From positions 1 to 12,478 of the forward strand of contig JAOXYC010187134.1 in NCBI GenBank assembly GCA_028565715.1: DNA of 12,478 nucleotides, given 5' to 3'. This DNA comes from Phoronis pallida. Its lineage: Eukaryota > Phoronida > Phoronidae. Positions 7,174 through 12,478 of the stretch are shown here, in pieces. A program made the translations under genes and the position numbers. The first letter of the stretch is position 1, and the number at the start of each line of letters is the position of its first letter. The notes below the pieces were generated by a model that made no database searches, was not told the DNA's origin, and saw only the letters and a program-made list of their open reading frames with translations.

Positions 7174-7899
7174 GGTTAAGGATACGGCGATGGCTATTTG
7201 GGACAATAATAAAAAGTGCTGTTTTTTTAAAGTATTTCCAGCAGTCAAAAATTTATTAATGACACTCAAACTTACACCAGGGATCTTAAAATCCAGATTG
7301 CAGAAATTTTTTTGAAAAAAATTTAATGACTTAGAAATTTGGGTCGATTTTAGGTAAAATTTGTGTTTTTCGAAATAACGCATTGGGAGATGATTTCTGA
7401 GTAGATGGCTTGCAGGAACGCTTTAATTTTTTTCAATCTATCTTTTATGTTATTGGACTCTAAAAAGGTGTCTCAGTTTTTTCAATTAAGTAAGCTTTAT
7501 TTTACGAGATATGAGCTCCCAAAAATCAAGAGGTTGGGATTTTTTGCTAATTAAGAAAAATCCTAACCCTCGATTTTTGGAAGCTCAAACCTTGTAAACT
7601 AAGGGTTACTTCAAAAAACTGAGACACCTTTTTTGAGTCCAATAACATAAAAGATAGATTGAAAAATTTCGGAGCGTTCCAGTTAGCCATCTACTCAGAA
7701 ACCATCTCCCAATGCGTTATTTCGAAAAACACAAATTTTACCTAAAAACGATCAATTTTACCTAGGAAAACAACTTTCTGCAAATTGGATTTTACCTGGT
7801 GTAAGTTTGAGTCTCATTAACAAAGGTTTTGATTGCTGAGAATGCTTTAAATGAACAGCACTATTGGTTCCAATTAGCCATCACCCTATCATTAACTTG
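7174..7899. repeat. Long imperfect inverted repeat (726 bp)
   Basis: Arm 7174-7545 and arm 7556-7899 are reverse complements over nearly their whole length, around a centre of about ten bases at 7546-7555. The inner 190 bases are the best conserved (roughly 85 percent by eye; for example CGAAATAACGCATTGGGAGA at 7370-7389 returns inverted near 7712). The outer parts carry indels. The right arm overlaps the start of the block repeated at 10552, so the palindrome includes one end of that sequence. A transcript across it would form a long hairpin. No coding capacity is visible. Confidence 0.85.
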
Positions 7900-8266
7900 C
7901 ATATTTTTGGTAACACAAAAACGAGATGATATCCGCTTTGAAAAATACAATCGCAGAATTCTCTTCTCAGAACTGAGCTGCGCTTGAATTACCCGTCATG
8001 ATTTAGTTATACTGGTCTCAATGAAAAGTACTGCTTCTATTGTGACGGTAAACAACTGAATTGTAGATATGTCAGTAATATTTTACCGTGGAGACACTAT
8101 TTTCATCCGATGGCATGGGTTTATGATTCGTGAAATTACTGAAAAAAACTAAATCAAAATATTGGACTCCACAAACATCGATGAACGTCCTAACAACTGA
8201 TTTGGTCCGTTTTAATACGGAATTTATTTCGCTAAGTCTAATCTAATCTTTTCTGTACAGGTTAAG
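7831..8266 (+). repeat. Direct repeat copy A, block 1
   Basis: From GATTGCTGAGAATGCTTTAA to about TTTCTGTACAGGTTAA this matches 10552-10986 in the same orientation, with many identical words such as TTGAATTACCCGTCATGATT and TTCATCCGATGGCATGGG. Differences are substitutions and small indels, so the duplication is old. No ORF is conserved between the copies, so the block is probably a non-coding repeat or the non-coding part of a mobile element. Confidence 0.85.
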
Positions 8267-8441
8267 AAGTCTGCTCAAAACTCATACCAGAAGCCGGGTT
8301 AACATGTTGAAACTGATTTTAAAGTTTAGCTCGGTTCAAAGTTCAAACTTTTTATCAAACAATCAAACACTGTTTCGGTAAAATCTTGGTCAATGTCATT
8401 TTTTCTTTGACACTTCGGACATCCAAAGTTTGATATTTTTG

Positions 8442-8506
8442 AAAAAGGGTACCTGAGGCCGTTTAAAAAGGGTACCAGCCCGTTTAAAAAGGTTCTTAGT
8501 CCGTTT
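8442..8506 (+). repeat. Minisatellite, three units of 21-23 bp
   Basis: Units 8442-8464, 8465-8485 and 8486-8506 share AAAAAGG(G)T at the start and CCGTTT or CCCGTTT at the end. The second and third units are 21 bp, a whole number of codons, which is why a minus-strand ORF reads through with an LFKR-type repeat. No evidence for expression. Confidence 0.8.
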
Positions 8507-8697
8507 CTTATTTAAACACCAAACGCAAAAGTCTGTTATCCATGCCTCTATACACGAAGAAGAATCAGTAAGTTCGATGTCCAAACTTCATGATCGCATC
8601 GTCAAAAATTAACACATACAAAATTTATGACTTACCTTAAACTTTATCCGTCAAAGTAAAATTGTTTGAGCCGCTACCGACAGGTGTAGGCCTATAT

Positions 8698-8801
8698 AAT
8701 AAAATGATAAAGTTAAAAACTTTAAAATTAAAATTAAAAACAGTTTTTGATTTTAATTTTATCGACGTATTCGTCAAAGTTTTTAACTTTAACATTTTAT
8801 T
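8698..8801. repeat. AT-rich hairpin
   Basis: AATAAAATGATAAAGTTAAA... (8698-8723) pairs with 8776-8801 at 25 of 26 positions, and the adjoining 8724-8741 pairs with 8743-8760 at 17 of 18. A 15-base bulge (8761-8775, ATCGACGTATTCGTC) interrupts the right side. Nearly all A/T, so it could extrude as a cruciform or be a small fold-back element. Confidence 0.8.
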
Positions 8802-8852
8802 ATTTATCCGTCCAAGTTATCCAGAAATGAATTAATCCTAACAATTATCCAC

Positions 8853-9219
8853 AATCGCTGTCAATATGAAACCGATATTCCAGGATGAAATTCCTCTACA
8901 ATCATCTCATCGTTACCATGTTTACGTTACAAAACAATGGGAGAGCGACCCCCACCCGGGGATCTCCCGCTCGGTGTCGACTGAATCTCAGGTAAATAAA
9001 TATTAAACAAACGCTACCTGTGTCTAATTACCGCCGCAGAGTCGTGTATCGATATTGGAAAACAGCTGTTTCGTGGGTATCACGCAGTGGTCGTGAATTG
9101 TTTATTCTGGTAAAGATCAATGTCGAAAGATGGATGGATCTGTGTCATAAAATATACTGGAGGTGGATTTAGGTTGTTTTAAAAATAAACCTTACGATGA
9201 GAGAATTTGCTCTTTATGT
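8853..9219 (+). repeat. Direct repeat copy A, block 2
   Basis: From AATCGCTGTCAATATGAAAC to about GAATTTGCTCTTTATGT this matches 11367-11723 in the same orientation, with long identical words (CCGATATTCCAGGATGAAAT, GTGAATTGTTTATTCTGGTA). Its last third is the decayed end of a LINE reading frame, described separately. Copy A has a few extra bases, for example around 8950-8965 and CCG at 9031. Confidence 0.85.
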
Positions 9220-9357
9220 TGTGGTCACTCAGTGGAAACTGAAAAACATGTTTCAAGTTGACTGTTTGTTCTAGTTATGATTCAGTGAGAAAAGACAATT
9301 TTGTTTTTATATTGTATATCAGAGACTTAAATAAAGTTAGTACTACTACTACTACTA
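9040..9357 (+). pseudogene. Decayed LINE (non-LTR retrotransposon) ORF2 C-terminus with (ACT)n tail
   Basis: From 9184 the + strand reads NKPYDERICSLC, then GHSVETEKHV, ending in a stop at 9259. The typical continuation CSSYDSVRKDNF is found in another frame from about 9267. The order Arg-x-Cys-x-x-Cys, His, then Cys-x-x-Tyr with an Arg is the usual zinc-knuckle-like end of non-LTR retrotransposon ORF2 proteins. Frameshifts and stops show it is dead. It ends in TTAAATAAAG and a short ACT repeat (about 9341-9355), a typical LINE microsatellite 3' end. The clade cannot be named. Confidence 0.7.
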
Positions 9358-10029
9358 TTCTTCGTTTGTTTTGACACTGAATTTTACCGATTTATTTATA
9401 ATCGTAGTTTGACAAAAGACTGTATTTTTAGAATACATGTATATGCTGTAAAGTTTGATCTTTAGTGTTCACATGATATCTCAAAAGACACCTAAACGTA
9501 TTTGGCAAGTAACGCAATCCGCATGTCAATAGTATGTCAAGCATAAATGGAAAAAAAGTTGAGAAGACAGACTTTCAGCTTGTAGAAAGCACGCATTTGG
9601 TTGTACTCGTTGAAAATTAAGTTATTTGGAGTTTTTTAATTTCTTTTTTTTTTCAGAAAAAACTTCAGTAAATTACTATTACATATCTAAAATAACAGTT
9701 TATTTTAAAACTTTCCTTGTGTTTCAACATAAAAGAAATTGTCGTAAAGACGTGCTATATGATTAATGTCGATTTAATTGCATACAAAATGAAAGACATG
9801 TAGATGAGTTTTGGAATAAGTTTAGATAAAGAAAAGATAAAAATACTGGCAGCCAACATCTAATTTTCTCGAAACACCCTCTGTAGTAGATTTGATTTAT
9901 TTTCTAGTTTTGAGCATTTTGAAAAAAAAAGAGAGTATTGAAATTGCATAAAATATTGAAAATGTTAAGTTTAATAGTTTCTTCCAGATGAAGTTCTCTG
10001 GGTAATTTTCTATTGAGTATTACATATGA
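9358..10029. other. Repeat-poor stretch without a supported gene
   Basis: AT-rich DNA with T- and A-runs (for example 9640-9665, 9920-9932). No ORF of note, no RNA gene and no inverted repeat was seen. Confidence 0.6.
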
Positions 10030-10264
10030 GGAATTACCTCCCATGTCGGCAACATTCTATTTTAATTACCACTAGATGGCAACGCAGTAACATTGAGAGC
10101 ATTCCAATATCACCAAAGCGGGTAAAGTGTGTTCTCACTCCCATGTGCTTCACCGTGGGTGGGAACACGTTCATTGAGATCGGAATACTGCCTCATTTTA
10201 ATTAGACCTCAACGCTACCTAGTGCCAATTAAAAGAGAATGTTGAAGACACGGGAGGTAATTCC
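10030..10264. mobile_element. Palindromic MITE with CTCF-like motif in its arms
   Basis: GGAATTACCTCCCATGTCGG at the left end returns inverted at the right end (10256-10264 and inward, CCCGTGTCTTCAACATTCT on the opposite strand). Symmetry continues through TTTTAATT, CACTAG(A/G)T and, further in, ATTCC.AT.TCA and GTGTTC.CAC. The centre is near 10147. At 235 bp without an ORF this fits a fold-back MITE; no clear target-site duplication is seen. Each arm carries CACTAGATGGC or a variant. Confidence 0.75.
10069..10081 (+). promoter_or_regulatory. CTCF-like motif in MITE arm
   Basis: CCACTAGATGGCA fits the core CTCF consensus CCASYAGRKGGCR at every position. The other arm carries a weaker inverted version (10211-10224, CACTAGGTAGCG on the minus strand). 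Binding is only inferred. Confidence 0.35.
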
Positions 10265-10298
10265 CAGTAAATGATATTTAGGTGTTTCAAAATGGCAA

Positions 10299-10551
10299 CC
10301 CACTCATTGATGAATATAATAAACATGATTCTTAATAAAAAAAAATATCGGAAAAGGGGTAAATTCGAGCTTTTTATCATAACAAAGGGTAAATTTCGAA
10401 AACCTTCTCGTACGAGAAAGTTTTTTGGATACAAAGATCTCAAATTCACCCTTTACCGATTTTTTTGAATTTTTTTACTAAGATGCAGGTTAATTATATT
10501 CTTCAAAGGACTCTTAAACAAAATTTCTACCTGATTTGAATCTTGACCTCA
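10299..10551. mobile_element. Fold-back element copy 2 (left end and right tip missing)
   Basis: The centre TCTCGTACGAGA (about 10406-10417) is flanked by arms that pair through AAACCTT..., GGTAAATTCGAGC, a TCGG/CCGA word, the A/T runs and TGATGAATATAAT. The left arm begins at the word ATTGATGAATAT, well inside the full arm. The right arm runs on to TTTGAATCTTGACCTCA and stops where block 1 of copy B starts. Both strands show ORFs (10219-10449, 10271-10468) purely because of the palindrome. Confidence 0.75.
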
Positions 10552-10986
10552 GATTGCTGAAATTCTTTAAATGAACAGCAGCTATTTATTATTGTTCCAA
10601 TTCGCCATCACCGTATCCTTAACTTGCTTCCCCACTGCAGCATATTTTTGGTAATACAAAAACGAGACGATATCTGCTTTGAAAAATGCAATCGCACTGA
10701 GAATGCTCTTCCCAGAGGCTGCGCTTGAATTACCCGTCATGATTTAGTATAAACTGGTTTCAATGAAAAGTTCTCCTTCTATTGTGACGGTAAATAACTG
10801 AATTGTAAATATGTCAGTAATATTTTATCGTGGAGACATTATTTTCATCCGATGGCATGGGATGATTCGTGAAAAACAAGTTTCAATTTAAAAAGTGTTA
10901 TTACTGAAAACCCTTGATTTGGCCCGTTTTAATACGGAATTTATTTCGCTAAGTCTAATCTGATATTTTCTGTAGGCTACAGTTAA
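10552..10986 (+). repeat. Direct repeat copy B, block 1
   Basis: Second copy of the sequence at 7831-8266, starting GATTGCTGAAATTCTTTAAA directly after fold-back copy 2. It has an extra piece absent from copy A near 10622-10640 (CTTCCCCACTGCAG) and differs in the AAAACAAGTTTC stretch near 10873-10900. The shared end GATTTGG.CCGTTTTAATAC lies near 10916. Confidence 0.85.
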
Positions 10987-11064
10987 ACGCGTACATCGCT
11001 ACTTACGAATGTAGAATTATCAGTTATCGAAATACGACATTTTCATCCGTTTCTTTTAACATAT

Positions 11065-11366
11065 TGGTCATTGCAACTAGAGGTTCACTTTATTTTAGAA
11101 TGTCCATTGTACAAACCATTGCGTGAAAGTTACTTAAAAGATGTCATCAATTTAGATACTTTTACCTTCAAGACCATAATGAACTCGAGCAATGTAAACA
11201 TTTTAAGGAACTTGACTTAGGAAAATTCATTGTACACGCCGAACACACTCGATCATTGTACCTTCAAAATTAATTCTGTGTGTCGCTTTTCTTGTGCTAT
11301 GTAATGTTATAATTTTTCATGTAATAATTGGGCCAGAGGCCTAATTAACTATTAAATAAACGTATA
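11065..11366 (+). pseudogene. 5'-truncated LINE, C-terminal end of ORF2 and 3' UTR
   Basis: From about 11065 the frame reads LEVHFILECPLYKPLRESYL, then KDVINLDTFTFKTIMNSSNV and a stop at 11218. The sequence carries on in another frame as GKFIVHAEHTRSLYLQN with a stop at 11271-11273. The ECPLY..LR pattern with His before it is the classic end of non-LTR ORF2 proteins. The 3' UTR has GGGCCAGAGGCC and AATAAA (11355-11360). It is distinct from the LINE end in block 2 and sits exactly between blocks 1 and 2 of copy B, so it probably inserted after the duplication. Confidence 0.7.
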
Positions 11367-11723
11367 TAATCGCTGTCAATATCGATGAAACCGATATTCC
11401 AGGATGAAATTCCTCTACAATCATCTCCTCGTTATCATGTTTACGTTACAAAACAATGGGAGGGTGATCCCCCGCTCTGCGTCCACTGAATCACAGGTAA
11501 ATAACTATTAAACAAATGCTACCTGTCTAATTACCGCAGAGTCGTGTGTCGATATTGGAAGACAGCTGTTTCGTGTGTACCACGCAGTTGTCGTGAATTG
11601 TTTATTCTGGTAAAGATCAATGTCGAAAGATGGATGGATCTGAATCATGAAATATACTGGAGGTGGATTTGGGGTTGTCAGTTTAAAAATAAACCTTACG
11701 ATGAGAGAATTTGCTCTTTATGT
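11367..11723 (+). repeat. Direct repeat copy B, block 2 (contains truncated LINE coding end)
   Basis: Second copy of 8853-9219. It ends in NKPYDERICSLC, the start of the LINE C-terminal cysteine motif, and breaks off at TTTATGT (11723), where the fold-back copy 3 begins. A 62-codon ORF (11544-11732) covers this LINE relic; it is not an independent gene. Confidence 0.8.
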
Positions 11724-11726
11724 CGG

Positions 11727-12017
11727 CTTTGATGAATATTATGAACCTGCATCTTAGTAAAAATAATTCCCAAAAAAATCGGTAAAGGGGTAAATTTGAG
11801 CTTTTAATCCTAAAAAAGTGTAAATTTCGAAATTCTTGTCGGACAACAAGGTTTTTTGGATACAAAGATCTCAAATTTACCCCTTTTTGAATGTTTTGAC
11901 TATGATGCAGGTCAATTATATTCATCAAAGGACTCATACCCCAGGACTCATACACAAAATTTCTAGTTGATTTGAATTTTGACCCCAGATCTTCACCAAC
12001 GAGGAGACACTAGTTTA
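11727..12017. mobile_element. Fold-back element copy 3 (left end missing)
   Basis: The centre CTTGTCGGACAACAAG (about 11836-11851) is flanked by arms pairing through GTAAATTTCGAA / TTTTTTGGATAC-side words, GGGGTAAATTTGAG / CTCAAATTTACCCC, and ATGAATATTATGAACCTGC. The left arm starts at TTTGATGAATAT, nearly the same arm position as copy 2. The right arm is complete to GAGGAGACACTAGTTTAA. It contains a 14-bp tandem duplication (AGGACTCATAC, 11929-11953). Confidence 0.8.
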
Positions 12018-12261
12018 AATGCCAACAGTCGGCTTGCAAACTCAGTTGCAAATTCACTGATAAGGGAAATGTAATGTTTTACCGAACTGTTCAATTAAGA
12101 ATATCAATTTTTATCATGTATTATTTTTAAGATGGGACCAGTTTTTAAGCCAGCCATTTTTATATTATGCAATAGACAATTAGGCCTATTTGAAAATATG
12201 TTCTAGTACTAGACATGTACATTTTTTCTAGTTTTTTCAAAGAACAGTTTTTGAGGTATAG
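12018..12261. other. Spacer between fold-back copies
   Basis: AT-rich, no feature supported. Confidence 0.5.
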
Positions 12262-12478
12262 TTAAAGATACTGTCTCCTTGTTGGTGAGGATCTGGGGTC
12301 AAAATTCAAATCAACTAGATTTTTTGCGTATGAGTCATTTGATGAATATAATTAACCTGCATCTTAGTCAAAAAATTCAAAAAAATCGGGGAAAGGGTAA
12401 TTTTGAGATCTTTGTATCCAAAAAAACCCTGTCTCGAGACAAGGTTTTCGAAATTTACACTTTTTTAGGGTAAAAAGC
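12262..12478. mobile_element. Fold-back element copy 4 (cut by the window end)
   Basis: The most canonical copy: TTAAAGATACTGTCTCCTTG at the start, then the full left arm with CAAATCAACTAGA, TTTGATGAATATAATTAACC and GAGATCTTTGTATCC. A perfect centre, CTTGTCTCGAGACAAG-like (around 12431-12444), is followed by the start of the right arm (CGAAATTTACAC...GGTAAAAAGC). The rest lies outside the window. The ORF at 12279-12473 follows from the repeat. Confidence 0.8.

Larger units (their letters stand above)
8267..8852. other. Insert between blocks 1 and 2 of copy A
   Basis: About 590 bases not shared with copy B. It holds a 21-nt minisatellite (8442-8506) and an AT-rich hairpin (8698-8801). TTTATCCGTC occurs on both sides of that hairpin (8643-8652 and 8804-8813). 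No gene is supported; the minus-strand ORF at 8396-8584 is produced mainly by the minisatellite. Confidence 0.6.

Noticed and set aside
7120-7383. Minus-strand 87-codon ORF
   Set aside because: It lies in an arm of the long inverted repeat, and the matching arm does not keep the frame.
9640-9670. Acceptor-like T-tract with CAG (TTTTTTTTTTCAG)
   Set aside because: The following sequence has no open frame with coding character and no matching donor.
10219-10468. Two overlapping ORFs on opposite strands
   Set aside because: Both arise from the palindromic fold-back copy and the MITE edge; the same arm words recur in the other copies with broken frames.
11544-11955. ORFs on both strands
   Set aside because: The plus-strand ORF is the LINE relic in block 2; the minus-strand ORF is the fold-back arm.
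6598-12478. CRISPR-like or tandem array from the repeated arms
   Set aside because: The copies are palindromic, unevenly spaced and in a eukaryotic context, with no regular spacer pattern.

Overview
The window is eukaryotic nuclear DNA. It is AT-rich, its longest gene is split by introns with GT...AG borders, and it carries remnants of non-LTR retrotransposons and many fold-back repeats. The repeat style and the presence of a TTC6-like gene suggest an aquatic invertebrate, possibly a deuterostome. The sequence does not fix the species.

Left part (about 1-5740, + strand): the 3' end of one tetratricopeptide-repeat (TPR) gene. Seven exons (312-499, 968-1102, 1483-1619, 2032-2171, 2680-2880, 3721-3868, 4808-4965) join in phase into 368 residues. 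They form about ten consecutive TPR motifs ending in a short divergent tail. Repeat order and motifs fit the C-terminal half of TTC6. The 5' end lies outside the window. The 3' UTR has an AU-rich element, three PUF (Pumilio)-type motifs and a poly(A) signal at 5719-5724. The introns hold a fold-back hairpin (2-96), a 22-bp tandem duplication beside a splice donor (512-555), a degenerate tRNA-like sequence on the minus strand (3941-4012) and a minus-strand ORF (4068-4319) that faintly recalls the N-terminal part of reverse-transcriptase elements.

Middle (about 5740-6600): a GC-richer stretch at 6065-6235 that may be a minus-strand exon with a possible N-myristoylation start, followed by a small MITE-like inverted repeat (6322-6460).

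Right part (about 6600-12478): no intact gene. It is a mosaic of repeats. A palindromic fold-back family whose outer end reads roughly TTAAAGATA-TGTCTCC occurs four times (6598-6983, 10299-10551, 11727-12017, and 12262 to the window end). There is a 726-bp imperfect inverted repeat (7174-7899). A two-block sequence occurs twice in direct orientation (blocks at 7831-8266 and 8853-9219; again at 10552-10986 and 11367-11723). The second block ends in a decayed LINE ORF2 C-terminus with an (ACT)n tail in copy A. A different LINE 3' end (11065-11366) sits exactly between the two blocks in copy B. A palindromic MITE (10030-10264) carries a CTCF-like motif. Copy B is bracketed by fold-back elements, which suggests that fold-back-mediated duplication shaped the region.
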